Assembly (NCBI GenBank): GCA_964560135.1 | Contig: CAZLKN010000008.1 | Span: forward strand, 15,337 to 79,336 | Source of the DNA: CAZLKN01 sp964560135 | GTDB lineage: Bacteria; Actinomycetota; JAICYB01 | DNA length: 64,000 bases | Direction of reading: 5' to 3' | Part shown: one piece after another, positions 33,824 through 42,566 of the stretch | How the letters are laid out: every line of letters begins with the position of its first letter | Position numbering within the stretch: position 1 is the stretch's first letter | Program-made: the position numbers and the translations under genes | The notes under the pieces: model-generated | What the model saw: only the letters and a program-made list of their open reading frames with translations | Database searches by the model: none | What the model was told of the DNA's origin: nothing

Positions 33824-33899
33824 AGCCAGTGACCCCGATTGCGCAAGATGAATCCCCCCGTGTTTGACACAGCCTCTGACCTGCGCATTTCGTGGGGAT

Positions 33900-34571
33900 T
33901 CACTCAAGGGAGGAAGATGACTCTGTATTGGCGCGAGCTCGCTCCACCACCGCCCTCACCGCTTCCTGGTACCTACGCGCCAAGTCCGTCAACGGATGGG
34001 GATGGTCGTCGGCTGTCTCGGGAGACGGCTCGCTGGCATCCGGCACTGCCGCTTCCCATCGAGCGAGCCGATCGGCCGTCTCGGCCGCCCTGCGGAGCAT
34101 GGTGACCTCGTCGTCGGTCAGATGCTTACCAAATGTCACGAGCCAGTCCTCCTCGAGCGACTCGAGGCTGGCGGAGGCGAGATCGACGAGCGTTGCGAGG
34201 ATCAGCAGGTGCAGGCTGTTGAGCTGGCTGAGCATGGTGCGCTCGTGCCACGCCTCTTCCCCGATGGTCGGTACCGAGTCCAGTAGCCGAGCCATCTCCG
34301 CTGCTCGGCGAGGTGGCCACCCATCGGGCCACGCCGAGCGGTGCTGCCACAGGCGAAGAATCGCGGTCCGTGTTTCGCGGGCCAGCCGGTCCGCATCCGC
34401 GCCCCCCTCGGCGGCTGCGGCATCGGCTCGCTTGATGAGGTCAGCGACGTGGTGGGCGAGCCAGCGGGTCAGCGTGTCGTTGGTCCGTGAAGCATCGAGT
34501 TCGGCGAGGATCTGCTCACCGAGTTCTCGTATCGCCTGCTCGTCACCAGCGGCTGATATTCCCGTCGGCAT
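33900..34571 (-). CDS. Helical partner of the Avs-like gene
   Basis: Protein of 223 aa, almost all helix, no recognised family (ELGEQILAELDASRTNDTL, then LWQHRSAWPDGWPPRRAAEM). Its ATG at 34571 lies 29 bases inside the upstream gene, so it is translated with it. A second small gene beside a STAND nuclease suggests an accessory, inhibitor or sensor subunit. Confidence 0.6.
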   Translation of the reverse strand: MPTGISAAGDEQAIRELGEQILAELDASRTNDTLTRWLAHHVADLIKRADAAAAEGGADADRLARETRTAILRLWQHRSAWPDGWPPRRAAEMARLLDSVPTIGEEAWHERTMLSQLNSLHLLILATLVDLASASLESLEEDWLVTFGKHLTDDEVTMLRRAAETADRLARWEAAVPDASEPSPETADDHPHPLTDLARRYQEAVRAVVERARANTESSSSLE

Positions 34572-37500
34572 CGACGACGTAGAGCTTGCTTCGCCGCTCG
34601 TATGTGCTGTTGGGGTCTCTTCGGTATCGGCCAATCTGCACCTCCACGATAAAGTTCATGCGGGCGGCCTGGAGATAGCTGAGCAGTGCATTTCGTGTCA
34701 CCTGCAACCGGTGACCCGACGAGCTGAGCCCCAACTCTGTTTCGCCGGGGTCGGCCCATTGCTCCACACGAGCGACAACGGTGGCGTCGGGCCTCTGGAC
34801 GTTGAGGGTGGTGCGGTCGGCGTGGGTTTCGGTCGCGGTGCAGAATTTCTCGCCGGGTAGTGGTCGTGAAAGGCTGATGCCCTGCGCGTAGGGGTCGTGG
34901 CCCTCAAGGCCTTCGTGGCCGTCCGATGGTTCGGTCAGCCATCCACGGAGGACGAATGGTCCGTCGTCGACCTCGAACTCCTCCTCGTCCTCGTTGGGCA
35001 GCTTCCAATCGAAGGGTTCCTCCGCAGCGCTGAGGGCGCGCGCCAGCGACGTTGACGTTTCGGGGGAGACGAGTGCTGACCGGATGTAGGTCGTCTTGGA
35101 CCCGCCTCTGCCAGCCAGGCGGATGACGCCAGCGACGCGAACATTCTGCGGGAGCTCGCGGCCTGTGATGGCGAGTGCGGCGTCGTACTCTTCGTCCTCC
35201 GGTTGGGGCCACGGCTCGGCCGCTGGTGGCTCGAACAGTCCGCCTTCGGTGGGTGTGGAGCTTCGAAGATCGGCGATCCACCCGCGTTCGGAGCTGGGCA
35301 GATGTTCGGAGAGCCAGTAGCCCCACGGGTCTTCATCGTCGTACGATCCGACGCGCATCGGCGTCTCGGCGTCGACAAGTCGGCCGGCCGCAATCATCAT
35401 CGCGTGGTATTCAAGGTACAGGCGCAGGCTCTCCTCCACGGGGATAATTCCCTGGCGGTGGCCCATCCGGTCGTAGGAGCGTTCGTCTCGTAGCTCTCGC
35501 ACATCCTCCATCCAGTCCTGCTCACCCAACCCGCACCTGTCGACGATCCATTCCTCGGCATGGTCGGTGACTGTGTCGAGCTCCACGCCGAAGATGTTGG
35601 CAAGTGGCCGGTACCAGTAGGGCAGCGTGTCCATGGAGTCGAACCGGTAGCGACCCTTCTGCTCGAGCCGGCTCGTCTCTCTCGTCATCGAGCGGTCAGT
35701 CGAGCATGCGATGGGACGGTTCGCGAGCCGCAGCTTCTCAGCCACCCCAGTGTCATCGTCAACGAGAGCGAGTGCTGCCTGCCGGGCGAGTTCGCGTATC
35801 TGGACGTGAGGGTTGGCTGTGCTCGTTGCCGCGGCCACGAGCGCGTCAACGTGGGCGGCGAGTATGTCGGGTCGCTCGTGGGCGACGCGCTGCAGCGCGA
35901 CGAGCAGCGCCGCTACGGCTGACATCGCATAGAAGTGCAGTTCGGCGCTGCGGTAGTTGCCTGGGCTGGTCTCGTCGAGATGTGAGACGAGAGCCGCCGC
36001 GAGTTGCTGTGCCTCGGGTTTGGGCAGCTGCGTCAGCAGCTCCCGGGTTGTGTGCGCTGCGCGCCACCGCATCACTCGGCTGGGATGACCGAAGACGCTC
36101 CACAGCAACCGCGCCAGCGGCATGTCCTTGCTGCCGGGGGCGATCGGGGTGAAGGTGACGTCGGCGGCGTCCAGCAGCTCATCGAGGAGCGGTACGACCG
36201 CTTGGGCTGCCTCCTCAGGCGGGCACAGGTGACTGAGGAGTGATGCGAGGTTGACGGTGGCGTACGAGCGCAGGTGGGGGCGAACGGTCGGTACGGCGTC
36301 GAGCACGGCGGCTCGGATCTCGTCATCGTCCGAGAAGTGACGTAGCTGCTCGAGGAGTCTTGTGGAGTCGTGTTCCAAGACGAGCCGATGGAGGTGGCGC
36401 TTGAGCAGCTTCGGTAGTTGCTGTTGCGCCCAGGCCTCGACGCCGGGCCAGCGGCGCCACTCCTTGAGCCGGCGGGCGAGCACTCTGACCATGACATCGG
36501 GCTCGATGTCTAGCTCAGCGACGGCAGTGAGTGCGTCGAGGCGTTCACTCGGCGGGGTGTTGTCGATGACGTCGTCGACGAAGCCCCCGAGTCGGTCGCC
36601 CCAGACGTGGGCGGAGCGGAGGCCCGCAGCGTCTTCGCCGAGGCTCCGCCACGTCCGAGCCTCTGCACCTTTGAGAAGTTCTTCGGTGTTGTGGTCAATT
36701 TGGCCCGGGCGCCAACTGGTGTGGCTTTCTGACATATCCGGGAATCGCGTTACGGACTCGAGCTCGGCCCTAACTGGGCCGTCGGCGTCATGCTGCTCCG
36801 CCCACTCGAGCAGTTGACGAGCCAGTCCTGGTTGGTTGCGGGCCGCTACGTGCTTGCGTAGCCACGACACGGCACGGCTGGTGCCCTCCCGGATCACGCG
36901 TCGCCTTTCGATGCCGGCCGCTGACTGCTCGAGCACGGTTAGCTGGAACCGAAGGCGGGCATCGTCTCTATCGACGAGATGGGCGAGCGCGAGCGCTTCA
37001 CGGACTGTCAGTGCCTGCGACTCGACTCCACCGAGGGCAGCGGCGGGAACGGTGGCGTACAGACCGATGCGGTCCTCGTCGTCCCAGCGGCTGGCAGCGG
37101 CGAACGAGATGTCCAGATCGAGCCGGGCGGCTGCTCGGAGCGTACCTCTGTACGGGACGAATCCGTCCTCGGTCACGTGGGGCGCTACCGCCTCGGCGGC
37201 AGCGACCAGCTTGCCTGCCAGGCCGGGCGGCGCCTGGTCGAGTGGGATCTTGTGAGCGAGGTCCGCGTAGATATCGAGGCTGCGGGCGGCCTCGTCGTTG
37301 ATGCTGCTCGCGGTCTCGACCGCCTCGTCGAACAGCTGCCTGCCGAGCTCGGGTTCGACACTGTCAGCGATCTCGGCGGCCTGGGCGAGAAGCTCCAAAC
37401 GCTCCCTGGCGGAAAGGTCTGCCGACGGAATCTGCAGGGAGGCCTGTCGGCACAGGTCGGCAACGTAGCCAGTGTGGGCGGATCGGCGCATCAACTGTGC

Positions 37501-40500
37501 TGCAATCTCGAGCCACAGGCTGACGGCACCAGAGCCGAGGAGTCGGGGAGCGGCGTCGCGGACCTGTTCGAGAACTTCTTGGGAGGCTTCAGCAGTGACG
37601 GCAGCATCGACAGCAATGGCCGCCCATGGTCTGAAGGTCTTGTCGAACCGGAACCAGCGGTGGTCTGCCTGGTCGAGCCGTTGGGTCAGAGCAGTCTCGA
37701 CCAGCTCGGCCACGTCACCGGCGTCGGCGACCCCGACGACCGCTCGAGCCTCAACGATGGCCGCGGGAAGCAGCGGGTTGACGGCTTCCTGCCACGCTCT
37801 CCGGTCACTGGCTCGAGGGTCGTTCTCGCCCTTCTCTTCGGGCGTCCGCAGCTCGGGGGGCCCGAGGCTGTCAGCGGTCAACTCCTCACCTCGGACTGCC
37901 GAATTGAGTGCTCGAAGCCGCAGTTCGATTGTCCCTTCCTGGGCCCCGTGATTGTAGGCCGTCCAGCGCATGGGCAGCTCGCGACGAAGATGTTGAAGGA
38001 GCTTGGTGGCCACGTCCCGGCTCGCATGACGTGTGACGATCTGGGCGTACGGTAGCCACCACTCGGCCTCGCGATCGACGTCCTCTTCCGTGACGAGTGC
38101 CCCCACGGTCGCCTTCAGCCAGCCCTTCGAGGGCGGCTGATCGAGCTTCGACGCGTAGGTAAGAAGGGCGACTTGGCGTGCTGGAGGGACGCCGAGAGCG
38201 TCAAGCTCCTTTTGGAGCGTACCGGTCACTACCTCTCCCCTGATCCGTTGACCGAGCCGCGCAGCGACCTTGCATGCGAAGGAGACTGGCCCCCAACGGC
38301 CGACCTCTCTCAGGGCGTCCGCAAAGCCGAAAAGCCGGTAGCGAGCTTCAGCCGCTGCCGCGACGTGGTCATCCCGGATGCCGCGGAAGACATCCTCTTC
38401 CCCGGCTTCGGATCGCTCGATGAGCCGCCGCAGCCACGAGTCGGCGTGATCGAGCGCATCCTTCGCGTCCGAGAGCTGGCCCTGGTTACGGGAGAGGACT
38501 GCGGCGAGCAACATCCAGTGTGGGGCGAGCGACTCCTGGTAGCTGGGCCGCATGAGGTTCGACTTGAGCAGATCGAGGTCGACGTGGCGGGCGACGAGTT
38601 CGAGGTTGGTGTCTGCGAGGCTCGAAAGCGCGTCGTGCCGGACGCTCGCCTGGGTAGTCCGGATGGCGAACCGGACCGCATCGGACGGGTTCCCTTTGGT
38701 AGCGAGGACGCTGGCGGCGAGGTCGAGGCGCTTGCCCTGCACTTCGCTTCTGCGCAGCCCGTCGGGGATAGAGATCGGGACAGGCTCATCGAGGACGAGC
38801 TGGACGAGTTCGTCGTGTCGGCCTGCGTGGAAGAGGTGCTCTGCGACGTGGGCTGCGGCGTCTGCGTCGGTGCTGGCCATCGACTTCAGGAGGGTCGCGA
38901 GCTTCGAGTGAGCGGCCTTCAGCTCTTCTTTGGTGACCTGGTCGCGAACGTACCTCTCGAAGTCTTCGTCGCGGAACTCGACGGTGTCGTCGGCAAGTGC
39001 CACGCCGGGCGAGAGGCCCTTGGCGAATCTGCGGACGGCGTCGGCGTCCACTTCGACTGCCCGAGCGAAGGTGTGGATGTTGATGGGGCGACCAAGGGCG
39101 ACGAGCAGCGACAGCCACTGTTGTCCGCCCGCGCCCGTGGGGCTAACCTCAAGGCCGGAGCGCATGAGCCCTTCGAACAGCGGCTCGGGGGTCTTGACGC
39201 ACTCGTCCAGTAGCTTCTCGTCGTCCCAGCCCTCCTTCTCGCCCGCCGAGAGGACGTAGAACTGCACGCGAGGGTTGCCGCCGGTGCGTTCGTGAAACTT
39301 CTCCAGGAGCTCACCGGAGGGGTCGGGCCGGTAGCGGCGAAGGTGCTGCACAGACGTGTTCTCGTCGAACGGTTCGATCTCGACCTTAGGTGCGTCGCCT
39401 GCACCGAGAGACTCGAGGCGGTGGGACCTGGCAGTCAGAACGACGCTCACGCGCTCTGGCGGTGTCAGGTCGACGAGACCGCTCAGGAAGCTCGGCTGGT
39501 TGCGCCGATCTGCTGCGGTGACAGCATTGTCAGCCGCGTCAACGGCGATGACGAGGACGGCGTCGCCTTCGAGCGTCTCAGCGGCCTGCTCGAGGGTGCG
39601 TCTAAGTCGCCGCCAGAGGTCGTCCTCGACAGGGGGCGGTTCGACGAGCAGCGGAATGCCACACAATTGGGCTAGCTCGTTGATGACCTGGACAGCGAAC
39701 CTTCGGGTCGTGTGCCGTTCCTCTCCGGTGCTGAGGTACTGACCGCCGCCGTAACAGTCGAAGATGACGACGATGGACTCCGCAGGGAGGTGGTCATCGA
39801 TCTGCTGAAGCGCTGTGGTCTTCCCGACGCCAGCTCCGCCGTGTGCCACCATGAGCTGGCCCATGTGTCCGATCACTTCCTCGGCTATGACTTGGCCGCC
39901 AGGGGCCGGTAGGGGGTTCGGGACGTCCGGGAGGGCGCTCGGGGCGGGGTAGAGGTCTTCTTCTGTTGCGACGCCGAGGGCTGCGAGGACGTCGTGGCGT
40001 CGAATCCCTCGGGTGGCGGGACTGGGCAGGGCCTGCTTGTGAACGAGGTCGTACAGTTCCAGCGTCGAGCTTCGGGCGCTGCCCGGAGTCAGCGTCGCTG
40101 TCTCCGACCTCACTTGACGAGCGAGCGCTGATCGGTCGAGAGCGCCCGTCTGGCTGAGGTCGAGTACGGCGAGGAAGTCGCAGAACTGCTCACTCGGAAG
40201 TCGCCCGCCAACGGCGTCGGTGATCTTCGAGATCACATCCGCATGGGGTGGGCTGAGCGCCCTGAGGAGGGCGTCCCGGCGAGCTGGCCCGTCGGCGTTG
40301 CGGACTTGGCGGGCTGCCGCGGCGACGGCTTCGAGCAGGTCGGGGTCGGCTGGCTGGTTGCTTACGAGCCGGATCTGCAGCTTGTGGAGCAGCATGTCGC
40401 GCTGGTGACCGGCCTTGACGAACCGGGCGTACATCTCGGCGAGATCGGCGGCGAGCGAGCGGTGTGACACGGTCTTGCCGGAGGTGTTTCGGCGTGTCTT

Positions 40501-40779
40501 GGTCTTGCACAGGCGACTGACGGTCCAGGCCTTTTGGGGGTGCTTCGTGCTGTGCTTTAGCTGTGAGACGACGACGACGGCGGCGCTGGCGAGGTCGTCG
40601 CCACAGTAGTATTCGGCGAGATCGACGACCTGGGATGTGTCGTCCTCCCCGTCAACCCTGCTGAGTCCTTCCAGGGTGACCAGCTTCAGGTCGGTCCCCG
40701 GGGCGATGAGCCTGAGCGCCTTCGTCGCTGCCCACCACAGGTGGTAGTCGTCCCCAGCGCCTGACTCGGGGGCTCCCAT
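34543..40779 (-). CDS. Avs-like STAND NTPase with N-terminal nuclease-like domain
   Basis: Protein of 2078 aa, the length and layout of antiviral STAND (Avs/AVAST) proteins. The N-terminal about 200 residues resemble a Cap4/DUF4297-type PD-(D/E)XK domain: GDDYHLWWAATKAL, then VTLEGLSRVDGEDD and the catalytic-type VVSQLKHS. A P-loop HGGAGVGKTT lies near 313-322 and Walker B-like VLVIAVDAADN near 408. From about 600 the protein is a long array of helical repeats, which in Avs proteins recognise phage proteins. Base composition is lower in GC than the flanking blocks. ATG 40779 follows AAGGA. Which Avs type it belongs to cannot be settled here. Confidence 0.75.
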   Translation of the reverse strand: MGAPESGAGDDYHLWWAATKALRLIAPGTDLKLVTLEGLSRVDGEDDTSQVVDLAEYYCGDDLASAAVVVVSQLKHSTKHPQKAWTVSRLCKTKTRRNTSGKTVSHRSLAADLAEMYARFVKAGHQRDMLLHKLQIRLVSNQPADPDLLEAVAAAARQVRNADGPARRDALLRALSPPHADVISKITDAVGGRLPSEQFCDFLAVLDLSQTGALDRSALARQVRSETATLTPGSARSSTLELYDLVHKQALPSPATRGIRRHDVLAALGVATEEDLYPAPSALPDVPNPLPAPGGQVIAEEVIGHMGQLMVAHGGAGVGKTTALQQIDDHLPAESIVVIFDCYGGGQYLSTGEERHTTRRFAVQVINELAQLCGIPLLVEPPPVEDDLWRRLRRTLEQAAETLEGDAVLVIAVDAADNAVTAADRRNQPSFLSGLVDLTPPERVSVVLTARSHRLESLGAGDAPKVEIEPFDENTSVQHLRRYRPDPSGELLEKFHERTGGNPRVQFYVLSAGEKEGWDDEKLLDECVKTPEPLFEGLMRSGLEVSPTGAGGQQWLSLLVALGRPINIHTFARAVEVDADAVRRFAKGLSPGVALADDTVEFRDEDFERYVRDQVTKEELKAAHSKLATLLKSMASTDADAAAHVAEHLFHAGRHDELVQLVLDEPVPISIPDGLRRSEVQGKRLDLAASVLATKGNPSDAVRFAIRTTQASVRHDALSSLADTNLELVARHVDLDLLKSNLMRPSYQESLAPHWMLLAAVLSRNQGQLSDAKDALDHADSWLRRLIERSEAGEEDVFRGIRDDHVAAAAEARYRLFGFADALREVGRWGPVSFACKVAARLGQRIRGEVVTGTLQKELDALGVPPARQVALLTYASKLDQPPSKGWLKATVGALVTEEDVDREAEWWLPYAQIVTRHASRDVATKLLQHLRRELPMRWTAYNHGAQEGTIELRLRALNSAVRGEELTADSLGPPELRTPEEKGENDPRASDRRAWQEAVNPLLPAAIVEARAVVGVADAGDVAELVETALTQRLDQADHRWFRFDKTFRPWAAIAVDAAVTAEASQEVLEQVRDAAPRLLGSGAVSLWLEIAAQLMRRSAHTGYVADLCRQASLQIPSADLSARERLELLAQAAEIADSVEPELGRQLFDEAVETASSINDEAARSLDIYADLAHKIPLDQAPPGLAGKLVAAAEAVAPHVTEDGFVPYRGTLRAAARLDLDISFAAASRWDDEDRIGLYATVPAAALGGVESQALTVREALALAHLVDRDDARLRFQLTVLEQSAAGIERRRVIREGTSRAVSWLRKHVAARNQPGLARQLLEWAEQHDADGPVRAELESVTRFPDMSESHTSWRPGQIDHNTEELLKGAEARTWRSLGEDAAGLRSAHVWGDRLGGFVDDVIDNTPPSERLDALTAVAELDIEPDVMVRVLARRLKEWRRWPGVEAWAQQQLPKLLKRHLHRLVLEHDSTRLLEQLRHFSDDDEIRAAVLDAVPTVRPHLRSYATVNLASLLSHLCPPEEAAQAVVPLLDELLDAADVTFTPIAPGSKDMPLARLLWSVFGHPSRVMRWRAAHTTRELLTQLPKPEAQQLAAALVSHLDETSPGNYRSAELHFYAMSAVAALLVALQRVAHERPDILAAHVDALVAAATSTANPHVQIRELARQAALALVDDDTGVAEKLRLANRPIACSTDRSMTRETSRLEQKGRYRFDSMDTLPYWYRPLANIFGVELDTVTDHAEEWIVDRCGLGEQDWMEDVRELRDERSYDRMGHRQGIIPVEESLRLYLEYHAMMIAAGRLVDAETPMRVGSYDDEDPWGYWLSEHLPSSERGWIADLRSSTPTEGGLFEPPAAEPWPQPEDEEYDAALAITGRELPQNVRVAGVIRLAGRGGSKTTYIRSALVSPETSTSLARALSAAEEPFDWKLPNEDEEEFEVDDGPFVLRGWLTEPSDGHEGLEGHDPYAQGISLSRPLPGEKFCTATETHADRTTLNVQRPDATVVARVEQWADPGETELGLSSSGHRLQVTRNALLSYLQAARMNFIVEVQIGRYRRDPNSTYERRSKLYVVDADGNISRW

Positions 40780-41014
40780 TGGGGGTCCTTCCAGTCTTCT
40801 TGCCTCGATGATCGGCAGTGAGCGTTGTCCTGGCAGAGAGCGTACGTCGAGAACGGGCTCTCCGGGTCCTGACTGGTGGTCGAGAGTCCGCTGTCGCCGC
40901 GCTTGTGCCGGTCGTCATTGCCCCCGGAAGCCATCGAGGAAGTTGGACGTGCCTGCCGGAACGGGCTCCCGCAAGTGTTGTGACTACTGTGCCTTAAGTG
41001 TCTACCGTTAACTT
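40780..41014. promoter_or_regulatory. Divergent intergenic region
   Basis: 235 bases between the Avs-like gene and the gene at 41015. It holds a 10-base direct repeat GAACGGGCTC (40851-40860 and 40959-40968). On the rightward side TACCGT followed by six bases and ATG gives a possible leaderless start. Confidence 0.35.
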
Positions 41015-41347
41015 ATGAGTTTGGGGAACGGAGAGCTTCCCAGCCCGCAGTCGCGAGTCGAGTATGTGGGGCCCATCGAGACGAACGTTGTCGTCGTCGA
41101 CGGTTGGCGCGTGCCGTTCCTCGAGGCACACTCGCTCCCTGGCGGAGAGGTGCGGCTTGTACTCGACCGACGCTACGGGCTGGAGCTCACCGTGGCCGAG
41201 GCGGAACGAGTCGTTCCGTTCCTTGCCGACGCAATCGCTGTCGGGCTCGGGTTTGCTTCACACCCTCGGGTGGACCTAGACCCTGTGCCCCAAGGTCCCT
41301 ACCGGAGAGTGCACCGAGTGGATACGTCACACGATTCCGCCGGCTGA
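41015..41347 (+). CDS. Actinobacterial hypothetical protein, 110 aa
   Basis: Small protein with strand-rich VVVDGWRVPFLEAHSLPGG, then EVRLVLDRRYGLEL and the helix TVAEAERVVPFLADAIAVGLG. The pattern is that of a conserved actinobacterial family without known function. No ribosome site is seen; a leaderless start is likely. Convergent with the DUF3892 gene, 12 bases between stops. Confidence 0.6.
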   Translation: MSLGNGELPSPQSRVEYVGPIETNVVVVDGWRVPFLEAHSLPGGEVRLVLDRRYGLELTVAEAERVVPFLADAIAVGLGFASHPRVDLDPVPQGPYRRVHRVDTSHDSAG

Positions 41348-41359
41348 CCTCAGCGCTTC

Positions 41360-41671
41360 TTACGGGGTGAAGCGACATGCCCGGAGGTTCTCCAGGTTGT
41401 TGTCCTCGACGCTGTCCGGTGAAGACCGGATGATCCGGCGTCCGCAGCGACCGCAGCTCACAACGATCACGGATGCCGCCTTCCCTGTGGCGGGGGACAT
41501 CGTGTAGAACTCGTGGGTGCCGCTGTCGATCGCGCGGATCACGTCAGAAACCGTCCAGCGCGAGTCAGCTTTGTTCGGGTTGTCACCCGTACCGACCGCC
41601 ACGATGTGCTCGTGGGCGTTGGCAGGTGCGTGCTCCACGCAGACGACCCTCAGACGACTACGGGTCACCAT
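41360..41671 (-). CDS. DUF3892 domain protein
   Basis: Protein of 103 aa with the DUF3892 pattern: RLRVVCVEHAPANAHEHIVA, then WTVSDVIRAIDSGTHEFYTM and a closing NNLENLRACRF. Two Cys pairs (VSCGRCGRR) are present, which may bind a metal. Strong ribosome site AAGGAGGTGA before ATG 41671. Function of the domain is unknown. Confidence 0.78.
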   Translation of the reverse strand: MVTRSRLRVVCVEHAPANAHEHIVAVGTGDNPNKADSRWTVSDVIRAIDSGTHEFYTMSPATGKAASVIVVSCGRCGRRIIRSSPDSVEDNNLENLRACRFTP

Positions 41672-41788
41672 ATGCTGTCACCTCCTTTCTCCAGCCCCGC
41701 CTATCCTCGGGGCCCCACTTTGACAAGGACCCTACATCCCGACACCGACGCTCTCCAATTCTGCCGAGCGTCCCGTTGAGTGCAGAAT

Positions 41789-41981
41789 TGGGATGGTCTC
41801 CGAGTCCATCCCAGAATCGTACTGGTCTCCGCTACGGAGCGCTCAGAGCGAACTCTGCTCCGCGCTGAAGCGTGGTCAGTCATCACCAAGGCGTCTCCCA
41901 GCCGTGGGGCCGATGTCGATCACCGCCGGACGGACGTCAGCCTGAGTCGAACACGGGCTACGACTCTTCTCGGTTTTTTTT
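41789..41981 (+). ncRNA. Candidate structured RNA, unassigned
   Basis: Three hairpins follow one another in a gene-free stretch: TGGGATGG / CCATCCCA (41789-41796 and 41806-41813), CGGAG...CAGAG-CGAA-CTCTG-CTCCG (41835-41862), and GAGTCG / CGACTC (41944-41966), the last followed seven bases later by eight T (41974-41981). The end would work as a terminator on the plus strand. No RNA family is recognised and the 3' part overlaps the tail of a minus-strand gene. Confidence 0.35.
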
Positions 41982-42566
41982 GATCTCTGATGATAGAGCG
42001 CCCAAGATAACGCCCACGGCTCCGCTGAGAACCAGCAATGTTCCCAGGACGGCTAGCCCATCGGCAACGCGAAGTATGTTCGTATCTGTGAGCTGCGTAC
42101 GGAGCGTGACCACGTCGAACGCGGCCGCGAGCGCCGCGGGTCGGGGTCTCGGAGACTGCAACACAGCGACGGTTGCGAGCATCACGACAAGTTCAGCGAG
42201 GTTCACGACCTCCAACGCCAGCGCCCGCCGTGGATCCTCAAAGCGAAGGGCAGCTCGCTCCAAGAGCAGTCTCATGTGGAAGAGGAAGAGGTGAGCAAAT
42301 CGAACGCTTAGTATCGCCAGAGCGGGGTACAGAATAGCTGTGCTTGGTGGCCGAAGACGATCGACACCTGTGACAATGAACAACGCCACAAGAAGAAGGA
42401 GCCAGAGGGTCGCGTACCAGCCGGATCCCACCCGCATCCTTGCGCACGCGAGAGGGTTCCACCGCCCATCGTGAGACCAATCGAGAACTTTGATCAGAGG
42501 ACCAAGCGCCCACCCTTTTTCCCGAGAGTGCCTCGAAGGCGTGTTCTCGGGGCGGCTAGGAGTCAT
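41958..42566 (-). CDS. Small membrane protein at the operon end, ion-channel-like
   Basis: Protein of 202 aa with about four membrane segments: WYATLWLLLLVALFIVTG, AILYPALAILSVRFAHLFLF, LAELVVMLATVAVLQ and VADGLAVLGTLLVLSGAVGVIL. The region before the last helix (AAFDVVTLRTQLTDTN) sits where two-TM potassium channels carry the TxGYG filter, but that filter is absent. ATG 42566 overlaps the methyltransferase stop by 11 bases, so it is the last gene of that operon. An effector role in the membrane is an inference. Confidence 0.6.
   Translation of the reverse strand: MTPSRPENTPSRHSREKGWALGPLIKVLDWSHDGRWNPLACARMRVGSGWYATLWLLLLVALFIVTGVDRLRPPSTAILYPALAILSVRFAHLFLFHMRLLLERAALRFEDPRRALALEVVNLAELVVMLATVAVLQSPRPRPAALAAAFDVVTLRTQLTDTNILRVADGLAVLGTLLVLSGAVGVILGALSSEIKKNREES

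Noticed and set aside
40851..40968. Direct repeat GAACGGGCTC in the divergent region near 40.9 kb
   Set aside because: Ten bases twice in a GC-rich intergenic region is close to chance; kept only as a note on that region.
41974..41981. Run of eight A on the coding strand as a slippage site in the membrane-protein gene
   Set aside because: It lies a few codons before the stop, so a frameshift would change only the tail.
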